Shown here piece after piece: positions 23,237 through 32,490 of a stretch of DNA of 35,495 nucleotides. Origin of the DNA: Asaia bogorensis (GTDB lineage: Bacteria > Pseudomonadota > Alphaproteobacteria > Acetobacterales > Acetobacteraceae). The stretch is taken from contig CAMDAM010000008.1 of assembly GCA_945888575.1 (NCBI GenBank), positions 1-35,495 on the forward strand, written 5' to 3'. The position numbers and the translations under genes were made by a program. Numbering within the stretch: position 1 is the stretch's first letter; each line of letters starts with the position of its first letter. A model generated the notes under the pieces. The model did no database searches. It was not told the origin of the DNA and saw only the letters and a list, made by a program, of their open reading frames with translations.

Positions 23237-26200
23237 ATGTCCCAGCCCGCCGCCCCGGTTGAGCCCGGCCACGCTTTCGTGCGTGCGTGGGCGGAGAATG
23301 CTGAACGCCTGGCAGCCACCTACGATGCGTCGCAGGAGCACGATGCCTGCGGCGTGGGGCTGGTGGCGGCGCTGGACGGGCGGGCGCGGCGGGACGTGGT
23401 GCAGGCGGGCATCGATGCGCTGAAGGCCGTGTGGCATCGCGGCGCGGTGGATGCGGATGGCAAGACCGGCGACGGCGCGGGCATCCATGTGGAGATTCCG
23501 CAGGATTTCTTCGCCGATGCCGTGCGCCGCGGCGGTGACCGGCTGCGGCCGGGGCCGATCGCGGTGGGGCAGGTCTTCCTGCCCAAGACCGACCTGGGCG
23601 CGCAGGAGCGCTGCCGGCAGATCGTTGAAAGCGAGATCATCGCCTTCGGCTACGGCATCTATGGCTGGCGCCAGGTGCCGATCGACACGGCGGTGATCGG
23701 CGAGAAGGCGAACGCGACGCGGCCGGAGATCGAGCAGATCATGATCTTCTCGCCCCGATTCGCCTCCTTGGGGGGCGAGGCGACGGATGTGGCGGAGTTC
23801 GAGCGCGACCTGTTCGTGATCCGCCGGCGGATCGAGAAGCAGGCGATCGCGGCGCAGATCCCGGAGCTGTATTTCTGTTCGCTGTCGTGCCGGTCGATCA
23901 TCTACAAGGGGATGTTCCTGGCCGAGGCGCTGTCGGAGTTCTATCCCGACCTGCAGGACGAGCGCTTCGTTTCGCGGTTTGCGATCTACCACCAGCGCTA
24001 TTCCACCAACACGTTTCCCACCTGGCGGCTGGCGCAGCCGTTCCGGGCGCTGGCGCATAACGGCGAGATCAACACGCTTTCCGGCAACGTGAACTGGATG
24101 AAGAGCCACGAGACGCGGCTTTCGGCGCCGCAGCTCGATGCGTTCATGGATGACATCAAGCCGGTGATCCAGGCGGCGGGATCGGACACCGCCACGCTGG
24201 ACAACGTGTTCGAGGTGCTGCTGCGCGCCGGGCGCGATGCGCCGATGGCCAAGGCGCTGATGATCCCGGCCAGCATCGGCAACGACGCCACCATGAAGCA
24301 GGCGTACAAGGACATGTTCCTGTACTGCAACAGCGTGATGGAGCCGTGGGACGGGCCGGCGGCGCTGGCAGCGACCGATGGGCGCTGGGTGATCGCGGGG
24401 CTGGACCGCAACGGGCTGCGGCCGCTGCGCTATACGGTCGCGCGCAACGCGCTGCTGATCGTCGGTTCCGAAGCCGGAATGGTGAAGCTGGACGAGAGCG
24501 AGATCGTGGAGAAGGGCCGCGTGGGCCCCGGGCAGACGATCGGCGTGGATCTCGATACCGCCACCTTCTATGGCGACGAGACGATGAAGGACATGCTGGC
24601 GGCGCGGCAGCCCTTCGGCGAATGGGCCAAGCGCATCCGCGAGATCGACCACATCGTGAAGACCGATGCGCCGGAGCCGGTGCTGTTCGAGCGCGAGGAG
24701 TTGCGGCGGCGGCAGCTGGCCGTGGGCGCCACGCTGGAAGACCTGGAGATGATCCTGCACCCGATGGTGGAGGACGCGCAGGAGGCGGTGGGCAGCATGG
24801 GCGACGACACGCCGCTGGCCGTGCTGTCCGACACCTATCGCGGGTTGCACCACTACTTCCGCCAGGGCTTCAGCCAGGTGACGAACCCGCCGATCGACAG
24901 CCTGCGCGAGACGCGGGTGATGACGCTGAAGACGCGGCTGGGCAACCTCGGCAACGTGATGGACGAGGACAGCAGCCAGTTCGATCTGCTGCAGCTGGAA
25001 AGCCCGGTGCTTTCCACCGCCGAGTTCGCGGCGATGCGCGCGACGATGGGGCGCAGTGCCTGCGTGGTGGATTGCACCTTCCCGGTGGCCGATGGCGAGG
25101 CGGGGCTGCGTGCGGCGCTGGAGCGCATAAGGCGCGAGGCGGAGGAGGGCGTGCGCGCCGGCTGCACGCATGTGGTGCTGACCGACGAGGCGATGGGTCC
25201 GGAGCGGGTGGCAATCCCGATGATCCTGGCCACGGGCGGGGTGCACACGCACCTGGTGCGGTCTTCGTTGCGGACCTTCACCAGCCTCAATGTGCGCGCG
25301 GCCGAGTGCCTGGACGTGCACACCTTCGCGGTGCTGATCGGCGTGGGGGCGACCACCATCAACGCCTACCTGGCGCAGGAGGGCATTGCGGACCGGCACC
25401 GGCGCGGGTTGTTCGGCGCGATCACGCTGAAGGAGGCGGTGCAGCGCTTCAAGAAGGCGGTGGACAAGGGGCTGCTGAAGATCATGTCCAAGATGGGGAT
25501 CTCGGTGATCTCCTCCTACCGCGGCGGCTACAATTTCGAGGCGATCGGGCTTTCGCGGCAGCTGGTGGGCGAGTTCTTCCCGGGCATGCAGAGCCGCATT
25601 TCCGGCATCGGGCTTTCCGGCATCGCGCGCAAGATCCTGGCGCTGCACGAAGGGGCGTGGGATGCCGAGATGCCGGCGCTGCCGGTGGGCGGCATCTACA
25701 AGCTGCGCCAGCGGGGCGAGACGCATGCCTTCGATGGCACACTGATCCATATGCTGCAGGAGGCGGTGGCGACGGACAGCTTCCAGCTGTATCGCCGCTA
25801 TGCCGAAGCAGTGCGGAAGATGCCGCCGGTGGCGCTGCGCGACCTGCTGGATTTCCGCCCCGGAGGGCGCAAGCCGATTGCGGTGGACGAGGTGGAGAGC
25901 ATCACCGAAATCCGCAAGCGGCTGCTGGCACCTGGCATTTCGCTGGGTGCGCTGAGCCCGGAGGCGCACGAGACGCTGTCGATCGCGATGAACCGGATCG
26001 GCGCGCGCAGCGACAGCGGCGAGGGCGGCGAGGACCCGGCGCGCGCCAGGCCGCGGGCGAACGGGGACAATGCGAACTCGGCGATCAAGCAGATCGCATC
26101 AGGGCGTTTCGGCGTGACGGCGGAGTACCTCAACAACTGCCGCGAGATCGAGATCAAGGTGGCCCAGGGCGCCAAGCCCGGCGAGGGCGGGCAGCTGCCG

Positions 26201-27805
26201 GGGTTCAAGGTGACCGGGCTGATCGCGAAGCTGCGGCATTCCACGCCGGGGGTGATGCTGATCTCGCCGCCGCCGCACCACGACATCTATTCGATCGAAG
26301 ACCTCGCTCAGCTGATCTACGATTTGAAGCAGATCAACCCCGCGGCGACGGTGTGCGTGAAGCTGGTGGCGCGTAGTGGCATCGGCACGATCGCGGCCGG
26401 CGTGGCCAAGGCAAAGGCGGATGCGATCCTGGTCAGCGGCCATTCTGGCGGCACCGGGGCGAGTCCGCAGACCTCGGTGAAGTATGCCGGGCTGCCGTGG
26501 GAGATGGGGCTTTCGGAAACCCACCAGGTGCTGATGCTGAACCGGCTGCGGCACCGGGTGAAGCTGCGCACCGATGGCGGCATCAAGACCGGGCGCGACG
26601 TAGTGATCGCGGCGATGCTGGGGGCGGAGGAGTTCGGCATTGGTACCGCCAGCCTCGTGGCGATGGGCTGCATCATGGTGCGGCAGTGCCATTCGAACAC
26701 CTGCCCCGTTGGTGTGTGTTCGCAGGACGAGAAGCTGCGGGCGAAGTTTGAGGGCACGCCGGAGAAGGTGATCAACCTGTTCAGCTTCATCGCCGATGAT
26801 GTGCGCCACATCCTGGCCGGGCTGGGCTTCCGCACGCTGGCCGAGGTGATCGGGCGGACGGACCTGCTGCACCAGGTGAGCCGTGGTTCGGAGATGTTGG
26901 ACGACCTGGATCTCAACCCGCTGCTGGTGCAGGCCGACCCCGGGCCCTATGCGCGCTACTGCACGCTTGAGGGGCGCAACGAGGTGCCGGAGACGCTGGA
27001 TGCGCAGATGATCGCCGATGCGCGCGCCTTCTTCGAACATGGCGAGAAGATGCAGCTGGAATACAACATCCGGAACACGCAGCGCGCCATCGGCACCAAG
27101 TTCTCACACCGGATCGTGAAGAAGTTCGGCATGACCGGGCTGCCGCCGAACCACGCGACCGTGCGGCTGCGCGGCTCGGCCGGGCAGTCGCTCGGCGCCT
27201 TCGCGGTGCAGGGGCTGAAGCTGGAAGTGTTCGGGGATGCGAACGATTATGTGGGCAAGGGGTTGTCGGGTGCCACCATCGTGGTGCGGCCGGCGCCGTC
27301 CTCCACGCTGCAGAGCCACCTGAACACCATCATCGGCAACACGGTGCTGTATGGCGCCACGGCCGGGCAGCTGTTCGCGGCGGGGCAGGCCGGCGAGCGC
27401 TTTGCGGTGCGCAATTCCGGCGCCACGGCGGTGGTGGAGGGCATCGGCTCCAACGGCTGCGAGTATATGACCGGAGGCACGGTGGCGATCCTGGGGGCGG
27501 TGGGCGACAATTTCGGCGCCGGGTTCACCGGCGGCATGGCGTTCGTGTACGACCCCGAGGACATGTTCCGCCTGCGCGTGAACCCGGAGACGCTGCTGTG
27601 GCAGCGCGTGGCGACCAGCCATTGGGCGGGCGTGCTGCGCGAGTTGGTTGCCACCCATGCGCGCGAGACCAGCAGCAGCTACGCCACCCGCCTGCTGCAT
27701 GATTGGGAGCGCGTGCTGCCTGCCTTCTGGCAGGTGGTGCCGCGCGACTACGTGCGCTACCTGCCGCAGCCGCTCGGCGAGCCGGTGGAGGCACTGCGGG
27801 CCTGA
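23237..27805 (+). CDS. gltB: Glutamate synthase (NADPH) large subunit
   Basis: Start chosen at ATG 23237 with CAGGAG upstream. The 1522-residue product makes glutamate from glutamine and 2-oxoglutarate. The class II glutaminase domain begins at Cys38 (HDACGVG) after a 37-residue propeptide that should be cleaved. A central linking domain and an FMN-binding synthase domain (about 850-1200; RSGIGTIAAGVAKAKAD, ILVSGHSGGTGASP) follow. The 3Fe-4S cysteines lie in CIMVRQCHSNTCPVGVC (about 1145-1162). The C-terminal GXGXG beta-helix domain spans about 1270-1500. Length and domain order are normal. Confidence 0.97.
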   Translation: MSQPAAPVEPGHAFVRAWAENAERLAATYDASQEHDACGVGLVAALDGRARRDVVQAGIDALKAVWHRGAVDADGKTGDGAGIHVEIPQDFFADAVRRGGDRLRPGPIAVGQVFLPKTDLGAQERCRQIVESEIIAFGYGIYGWRQVPIDTAVIGEKANATRPEIEQIMIFSPRFASLGGEATDVAEFERDLFVIRRRIEKQAIAAQIPELYFCSLSCRSIIYKGMFLAEALSEFYPDLQDERFVSRFAIYHQRYSTNTFPTWRLAQPFRALAHNGEINTLSGNVNWMKSHETRLSAPQLDAFMDDIKPVIQAAGSDTATLDNVFEVLLRAGRDAPMAKALMIPASIGNDATMKQAYKDMFLYCNSVMEPWDGPAALAATDGRWVIAGLDRNGLRPLRYTVARNALLIVGSEAGMVKLDESEIVEKGRVGPGQTIGVDLDTATFYGDETMKDMLAARQPFGEWAKRIREIDHIVKTDAPEPVLFEREELRRRQLAVGATLEDLEMILHPMVEDAQEAVGSMGDDTPLAVLSDTYRGLHHYFRQGFSQVTNPPIDSLRETRVMTLKTRLGNLGNVMDEDSSQFDLLQLESPVLSTAEFAAMRATMGRSACVVDCTFPVADGEAGLRAALERIRREAEEGVRAGCTHVVLTDEAMGPERVAIPMILATGGVHTHLVRSSLRTFTSLNVRAAECLDVHTFAVLIGVGATTINAYLAQEGIADRHRRGLFGAITLKEAVQRFKKAVDKGLLKIMSKMGISVISSYRGGYNFEAIGLSRQLVGEFFPGMQSRISGIGLSGIARKILALHEGAWDAEMPALPVGGIYKLRQRGETHAFDGTLIHMLQEAVATDSFQLYRRYAEAVRKMPPVALRDLLDFRPGGRKPIAVDEVESITEIRKRLLAPGISLGALSPEAHETLSIAMNRIGARSDSGEGGEDPARARPRANGDNANSAIKQIASGRFGVTAEYLNNCREIEIKVAQGAKPGEGGQLPGFKVTGLIAKLRHSTPGVMLISPPPHHDIYSIEDLAQLIYDLKQINPAATVCVKLVARSGIGTIAAGVAKAKADAILVSGHSGGTGASPQTSVKYAGLPWEMGLSETHQVLMLNRLRHRVKLRTDGGIKTGRDVVIAAMLGAEEFGIGTASLVAMGCIMVRQCHSNTCPVGVCSQDEKLRAKFEGTPEKVINLFSFIADDVRHILAGLGFRTLAEVIGRTDLLHQVSRGSEMLDDLDLNPLLVQADPGPYARYCTLEGRNEVPETLDAQMIADARAFFEHGEKMQLEYNIRNTQRAIGTKFSHRIVKKFGMTGLPPNHATVRLRGSAGQSLGAFAVQGLKLEVFGDANDYVGKGLSGATIVVRPAPSSTLQSHLNTIIGNTVLYGATAGQLFAAGQAGERFAVRNSGATAVVEGIGSNGCEYMTGGTVAILGAVGDNFGAGFTGGMAFVYDPEDMFRLRVNPETLLWQRVATSHWAGVLRELVATHARETSSSYATRLLHDWERVLPAFWQVVPRDYVRYLPQPLGEPVEALRA

Positions 27806-27893
27806 CGAGGCTGCGCCCTTCCTCCGTTCGCGCGGGGGGAGGGCTGCTTTCGGCGGTCTGGCGGCGCGGCGGGGGGCGGGCCATCATGGCGGC

Positions 27894-29108
27894 ATGGCGC
27901 CCCCGGTCGTGTCCTTTCTTCCCGTTCTGCTGGGCATTGCCAGCGCGCAGGTGGCGCAGGGCATTCTTGGCCCGCTGATTCCGCTGTTGCTGGTGGAGCA
28001 GGCGGTTTCCACTTCCTCCATCGGCATGGTGGCCTCGGCGCATTCGGCGGGGTTTCTTCTTGGCTCCATTTTCAGCCAGCGCATCATCCCGCGGTTGGGG
28101 CACGGGCGGGCCTTCGTGGTGTTCGCGGTGCTGGCGGCGGATGCGATTCTGCTGATGGCGCTGTGGCAATCGCCGTTGGGCTGGGCGGTGCTGCGCGCCT
28201 GCCAGGGCGCGGCCTATGCCGGGTTGTGCATCATTGCCGAGAGCTGGCTGAACGCGCGGGCGGACAATGCCAGCCGGGGGAGGGTGTTTGCGCTGTACAT
28301 GATTGCCAGCTGGGGCGGGGGGATGCTGGGGCCGGTGGTGTTGAGCCTGGTGCCGCCATCGGTGCTGCTGATCGTGGGGGCCGGCATGGCCTATGCCACC
28401 GCGCTGCTGCCGGTGGCGCTGGTGCAGCCGGCCAGCCCGGTGGCCAACATGCATGCGCGGATGGGGTTGCTGGCGCTGTTGCGGGTTTCCCCGGTGGGGT
28501 TGGCCTGCGGGCTTTCGGCGGGGCTGGCCAATTCGTCGTTTCATGCGCTGACGCCGGTGTATCTGCAGAATCTTGGCCACAGTGCTGCCTCTGTCGGGTT
28601 GTTCGCGGTGGGGGCGAACCTGGCGGGGCTGTTGATCCAGATGCCGGCGGGCGTGCTGTCGGACCGGATCGGGCGGCGGCCGGTGGCGCTGATGTCTTTG
28701 CTGAGTGCGGGTGCCGTGGCGGTGGGGTTCCTGGCGGCTGGGGCTGCGCCGCTGCCGGTGCTGCTGGTGCTGGGCGCGGCGCTTTCGGGGTTGGCGGCGC
28801 CGCTGTACGGGCTGGGGGCGGGGCTGACGAATGACCGGCTGGATAGCGGGGATGCGGTGGCCGCGGCCGGGGCGTTGCTGATTGCCTGGTCGGTGGGGGC
28901 GACGATCGGGCCGGCCGTTGCCGGGGTGGCGATGGAGCGGTTCGGGCCGCCTGGCCTGTTCATCTATCTCGTGGCGATCTTTGCCGGCATGGCGCTTTTC
29001 ACCGCTTGGCGCATGATGCTGCGCGGCGAGCCGCCGCGGGAGCGCCGGACCGCTTTTGTGCCGGCGCCCACGCCGCCAGCCCGCTTGCCTGCCAACACTG
29101 ACGCCTGA
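27894..29108 (+). CDS. MFS transporter, YcaD-like
   Basis: Start chosen at ATG 27894 (MAPPVVSFLPVLLG), where the first membrane helix begins; the frame extends upstream over the end of gltB. The 404-residue product has twelve predicted helices in two halves. ESWLNARADNASRGRVFALY, after helix 4, is characteristic of the YcaD/YfkF-like branch of the major facilitator superfamily. The mid-protein PAGVLSDRIGRRPVAL is the family A-like motif. The substrate is unknown. It lies 88 nt after gltB and 9 nt before the CoA-transferase gene, with which it is probably co-transcribed, hinting at uptake or efflux of a carboxylic acid. Confidence 0.88.
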   Translation: MAPPVVSFLPVLLGIASAQVAQGILGPLIPLLLVEQAVSTSSIGMVASAHSAGFLLGSIFSQRIIPRLGHGRAFVVFAVLAADAILLMALWQSPLGWAVLRACQGAAYAGLCIIAESWLNARADNASRGRVFALYMIASWGGGMLGPVVLSLVPPSVLLIVGAGMAYATALLPVALVQPASPVANMHARMGLLALLRVSPVGLACGLSAGLANSSFHALTPVYLQNLGHSAASVGLFAVGANLAGLLIQMPAGVLSDRIGRRPVALMSLLSAGAVAVGFLAAGAAPLPVLLVLGAALSGLAAPLYGLGAGLTNDRLDSGDAVAAAGALLIAWSVGATIGPAVAGVAMERFGPPGLFIYLVAIFAGMALFTAWRMMLRGEPPRERRTAFVPAPTPPARLPANTDA

Positions 29109-29117
29109 GGAACCAAC

Positions 29118-30290
29118 ATGAGCACTCTCCCTCTCGCCCGCTTCAAGGTTTTGGACCTCACCCGCGTGCGCGCCGGGCCCACCTGCGTGCGGCAGCTGGC
29201 CGACTGGGGGGCGGAGGTGATCAAGATCGAGGCGCCGGAGGGTGATGCGGGCCTGGGTGGCGCGCGGCACGGGCCGGATTTCTGGAACCTGCACCGCAAC
29301 AAGCGCAGCCTGACGCTGGACCTGAAGGCGCCGGAGGGGCGGGAGATTTTCTACAAGCTGGTCGCGGCATCGGATGTGGTGGTGGAGAACTACCGGCCGG
29401 ATGTGAAGGACAGGCTGAAGATCGACTACGCGACGCTGGCGGAGATCAACCCGCGCATTGTTTACGCCTCGATCTCTGGGTTTGGGCAGGATGGGCCGTA
29501 TCGGGACCGGCCGGGCTTTGACCAGATCGCGCAGGGGATGGGTGGGCTGATGTCCATCACCGGGCTGCCGGGGCAGGGGCCGGTGCGGGTGGGGATTCCG
29601 GTGGCGGACCTGACGGCCGGGATCTTCGCGGCGCAGGGCATCCTGATCGCATTGCTGGACCGTGAGGTTTCGGGGAAGGGGCAGTGGGTGCAATCCTCCC
29701 TGCTCGGTGCGCAGATCGCGATGTTGGATTTCCAGGCGGCGCGCTGGACGATTGCCGGCGAGGTGCCGGAGCAGGCGGGGAACGATCATCCGACCAGCAT
29801 CCCCACCGGGGTGTTCGCCACGGCGGATGGGCATATCAACATCGCGGCGGCGGGCAACGAGATCTATCGGCGGCTGTGCAAGGCGATCGGGCGCGAGGAC
29901 CTCGCCACCCATCCGGACTACAACACCGATGCCGGGCGCTCGAAGAACCGGAAGGGGTTGAACGCGGAGATCGAGAGCGTGACGCGGGGCAAAACATCTT
30001 CGGTGTGGATCGAGGAGCTGAACAAGGCGAGCGTGCCGTGCGGGCCGATCTATTCGATGGACCAGGTGTTCGCCGACCCGCAGGTGCAGCATCTCGGCAT
30101 GGCGCGCGAGGTGCAGCACCCGACGCGCGGCACGGTGGGGCTGGTGGGGCAAGCGATCAGCATGAGCCGTTCGAAGTGGGAGGTGCGCAACACCACGCCG
30201 GAACAGGGCGAGCACACGGACGGGATCCTGGGCGAGCTTGGCTACGACGCGGCGGGGATTGCCGGGTTGCGCGAGAAGAAGGTCGTTTGA
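29118..30290 (+). CDS. CaiB/BaiF family (class III) CoA-transferase
   Basis: The 390-residue enzyme belongs to the class III CoA-transferases, which move CoA between carboxylic acids. The N-terminal motif LDLTRVRAGPTCVRQLADWGAEVIKIE binds CoA. Asp164 in GIPVADLTAGIF is the expected catalytic aspartate. SISGFGQDGPYRDRPGFD and a C-terminal VPCGPIYSMDQVFADPQV are also typical. Family members act on formyl-, carnitine-, succinyl- or mesaconyl-CoA substrates, and sequence alone does not tell which. The close MFS gene upstream suggests transport and activation of one acid. AGGAACC lies before the start. Confidence 0.92.
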   Translation: MSTLPLARFKVLDLTRVRAGPTCVRQLADWGAEVIKIEAPEGDAGLGGARHGPDFWNLHRNKRSLTLDLKAPEGREIFYKLVAASDVVVENYRPDVKDRLKIDYATLAEINPRIVYASISGFGQDGPYRDRPGFDQIAQGMGGLMSITGLPGQGPVRVGIPVADLTAGIFAAQGILIALLDREVSGKGQWVQSSLLGAQIAMLDFQAARWTIAGEVPEQAGNDHPTSIPTGVFATADGHINIAAAGNEIYRRLCKAIGREDLATHPDYNTDAGRSKNRKGLNAEIESVTRGKTSSVWIEELNKASVPCGPIYSMDQVFADPQVQHLGMAREVQHPTRGTVGLVGQAISMSRSKWEVRNTTPEQGEHTDGILGELGYDAAGIAGLREKKVV

Positions 30291-30759
30291 GGTCGCTGCC
30301 GGCCGCGGTTGGGGACGTGCTTCGGGCATGAGTCATCGCCGCCGGAAGCGGAGTTTTCGCGACGGATTCGAGGTGAATGAGGGCGTGCGCCGGCACTGGC
30401 GGCGCGCGGGCGGCCGGCGCCGGGCGGAGTGCGGGCGCGCGATGGCCGGACAGGGGCATGCCCCGGTTGGGCGTGCCGCGCAGGAGCCAGCCGAGTTCGG
30501 CGCGCAGTTGGAGAATCCGGCGCAGGGCATAGGGATTCTGGGCGGAGTCCAGGTCGTCGGCGAAATCGGTGTTGGTGGAGAAGAGCCAATCCTTGCGCAG
30601 GGTGCGCAGCGTGTGGCGCGTGTCGTCCGCCCTTGAGAATGCGGCGAGCAGGGCCAGCAGCAGGAGCTTGAGGGGAGCCGGAATCCGGGCGTGCAGAATC
30701 GCCCGCGCCCAGGGGCGCGGTGCGTCGGCTTCGCTCGGTGCGGTGCTCAAGTTTGGCAT
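30157..30759 (-). CDS. Hypothetical protein, C-terminal end uncertain
   Basis: I do not recognise this protein. Start taken at ATG 30759 (MPNLSTAPSEAD), giving 200 residues. The first about 110 residues look like a real protein, with a hydrophobic helix (PLKLLLLALLAAF) and a helical stretch reading RKDWLFSTNTDFADDLD and ALRRILQLRAELGWLLRG. The last 80 residues are Pro/Arg/Ser-rich, and the frame runs 134 nt antisense into the CoA-transferase gene. The true end may lie earlier after a frameshift. It is divergent from the accessory island. Confidence 0.4.
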   Translation of the reverse strand: MPNLSTAPSEADAPRPWARAILHARIPAPLKLLLLALLAAFSRADDTRHTLRTLRKDWLFSTNTDFADDLDSAQNPYALRRILQLRAELGWLLRGTPNRGMPLSGHRAPALRPAPAARAPPVPAHALIHLESVAKTPLPAAMTHARSTSPTAAGSDLKRPSSRATRQSPPRRSQARPGSRPCARPVPAWCCAPPTSNGSC

Positions 30760-30836
30760 CACCACTAACAATGTACGATGCAACACCGGTGGGCAAGGAT
30801 AATTTCGTGCGTTGATGAGATTTGCCGTTAGAAAGA

Positions 30837-31126
30837 ATGGCGCAAGTGCCGCTGGCGATCCGTAAGCGGGGCGGCGGAAGGTGGTGGTGTCGGCCGATGG
30901 GACGGTGTTGCCCAACGCACCGTGGCACGTAGCTACCACCGCCGATCCGGCGCTGCTGAGGGCGCTGGGGCGGGCGTTCCGGTGGAAGAGGCTGCTGGAC
31001 GATGGGACGTACGCCTCACTCTCCGATATCGCTCGGGCCGAAAAGTTGGAGCGGACCTACGTGGGCGTCGTGTCACGGCCTACGTTGCTGGCGCCTTGGG
31101 TGGTGGAGGCGATCCAGGAGGGTTGG
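30837..31126 (+). pseudogene. Frameshifted relic of a recombinase-associated helix-turn-helix protein
   Basis: ATG 30837 opens MAQVPLAIRKRGGR, which then needs a one-base shift near 30878-30880 to continue as KVVVSADGTVLPNAPW. A region follows with RAFRWKRLLDDGTYASLSD and ARAEKLERTYVG, then LLAPWVVEAIQEGW. From memory this is the layout of the small helix-turn-helix proteins encoded after serine recombinase/DUF2924 genes in alphaproteobacterial mobile regions, whose C-terminus normally continues past EAI-x-x-G. Resemblance stops at 31126, where base composition drops. No recombinase gene remains nearby. Confidence 0.55.
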
Positions 31127-32257
31127 TCTCGACAGACATTCGAATCTACTCTTCCAGATGCACTGAGCGCATCGAGCCGGCCCCCTTCCCAAACGGAGAC
31201 GCACCGTACATCCTTCACCATCAAGGAGATAAGTCCAGCACAGTTGAACCGTTCTAATCCGGAAAACTCGATACACAAAAACAGAGTACTCGTAATGTTA
31301 GAATTAATGTCGGGAATGTTTAGTGTGTTACGCCAACGGGGCGTCGGTCTCCTTCGCCGCTTCAGCCACCTTGCGACATTTCTCTGCATCATATTTTTTA
31401 TGAGTGGGATATATTACTTAAGTTGGATCATTCGTCCGGACTATTTTCGTATTCAACAGGACGTAAATTTCCTGCCGCTCGACCTAATGTCGCTGGCTGC
31501 AGCTGGCGCGGGCGGAGCAACGGAATCGCCACGCGACGACGAAGCGACGGGCAAGTTACGAGCATTAATGAGAGAGATACAAATTGGCTCAATGAGTCTC
31601 AATACACTTCGGAGGCGCTTGGAGGAAGCGTCGCGTGCCGACAAAAGCGGTTACGAAACCTTTTCAGATTTGATGTGGCGGCAGCATGATGCCTTTATAG
31701 CTGCTCGGACGATTGGGATAAGGGAACAAATAGCGTCTTTTGATAATAAAATGGCCAACGTTATGCAAGCGGCAGGAGCCTCGAGACCAGAAGACCTTCC
31801 GCTTGGTCTCGACCTAACATACTCTAATCTCGCTGTAAGACGGGCGGAGTTGGAGTTGCAGCGCCTCCAAGAGGAGGTTGCGGCGCGCAACTACGCGATC
31901 TCGAACCTCGTCGAGTTCCAACAACTGCCTGAACAACGCCGCTACCTTGAACAGCGTCGGGCCTTTGAAGAAATGGAGCGCGAGGTCTCGCGCGAGCAGG
32001 AAAGAATCTGGCGTCTCGGCTCGCAAATCGACCTAGCAAAAAACGATTATCGTCGAGAAGTGTTGAATAAACTGACCTACTGGGATTTTTTATATTTTAG
32101 CTTCGGCTCGTCAACGAACTCTAATTTTGGCGACATATCGCCCAATCATCGCATAGTGCGTGGTTTGGTATGCTTACAAATTCTCTCGAGCATTGTCATA
32201 CTTGCTGCTGTGGTAGACAGTCTACGCCCGCGACCGATGGATAGACGTGGGCAGTGA
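30881..32257 (+). CDS. Coiled-coil membrane protein with ion-channel-like pore loop and altered filter
   Basis: The frame is open for 458 codons from GTG 30881, but residues 1-82 are the helix-turn-helix relic. The native protein more likely begins near ATG 31295, 31307 or 31316 (about 320 residues). It has a membrane segment (about 164-184, LATFLCIIFFMSGIYYLSW), a long charged region (about 225-395) with coiled-coil heptads, and a C-terminal pore loop plus second membrane helix (400-446). DFLYFSF, then TNSNFGDISP, aligns without gaps to the two-helix K+-channel pore, with TNSNFGD in place of TTVGYGD. The gene is much AT-richer than its surroundings (35% GC in 31381-31440), suggesting transfer. 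A role in membrane depolarisation is possible but unproven. Confidence 0.65.
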   Translation: MVVSADGTVLPNAPWHVATTADPALLRALGRAFRWKRLLDDGTYASLSDIARAEKLERTYVGVVSRPTLLAPWVVEAIQEGWSRQTFESTLPDALSASSRPPSQTETHRTSFTIKEISPAQLNRSNPENSIHKNRVLVMLELMSGMFSVLRQRGVGLLRRFSHLATFLCIIFFMSGIYYLSWIIRPDYFRIQQDVNFLPLDLMSLAAAGAGGATESPRDDEATGKLRALMREIQIGSMSLNTLRRRLEEASRADKSGYETFSDLMWRQHDAFIAARTIGIREQIASFDNKMANVMQAAGASRPEDLPLGLDLTYSNLAVRRAELELQRLQEEVAARNYAISNLVEFQQLPEQRRYLEQRRAFEEMEREVSREQERIWRLGSQIDLAKNDYRREVLNKLTYWDFLYFSFGSSTNSNFGDISPNHRIVRGLVCLQILSSIVILAAVVDSLRPRPMDRRGQ

Positions 32258-32490
32258 TGCCCCCTCCCTTACTGCTGCTTCGTGACATAGGTCTTCTCGC
32301 TCAGCCCGCTAACCGGCATGACACGCGGGTCCACCTCCTCTAGCGCCACTTCTGGGGCGAACCAACGCTACATCGATACCCGTGGCACCGAATGGGAAGC
32401 GCGCGGAACCTCTTGGCTGCTTCGATCTATGGAAGTACACTAAAACTCGTAGTCGCGGGCACCTCAGATCGAGCGGTGGAAGACGCCGAC
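32258..32490. other. Intergenic stretch in the island, possible protein-fragment relic
   Basis: There is no intact gene. On the minus strand 32269-32367 is open and ends in TAA; it reads like a protein C-terminus (RWFAPEVALEEVDPRV, then MPVSGLSEKTYVTKQQ) but has no start. Further upstream on that strand the frame is broken. It may be the remnant of a gene lost from the island. Confidence 0.35.

Noticed and set aside
23207-25969. A 920-codon open frame on the minus strand opposite gltB
   Set aside because: It is antisense to a clear gltB domain and is rich in His, Arg, Gln and Pro, the usual mirror of high-GC coding sequence.
27525-30329. A 934-codon open frame on the minus strand opposite the MFS and CoA-transferase genes
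   Set aside because: Same mirror effect: low-complexity HRPQ-rich translation with no recognisable domain, while the + strand has two complete families.
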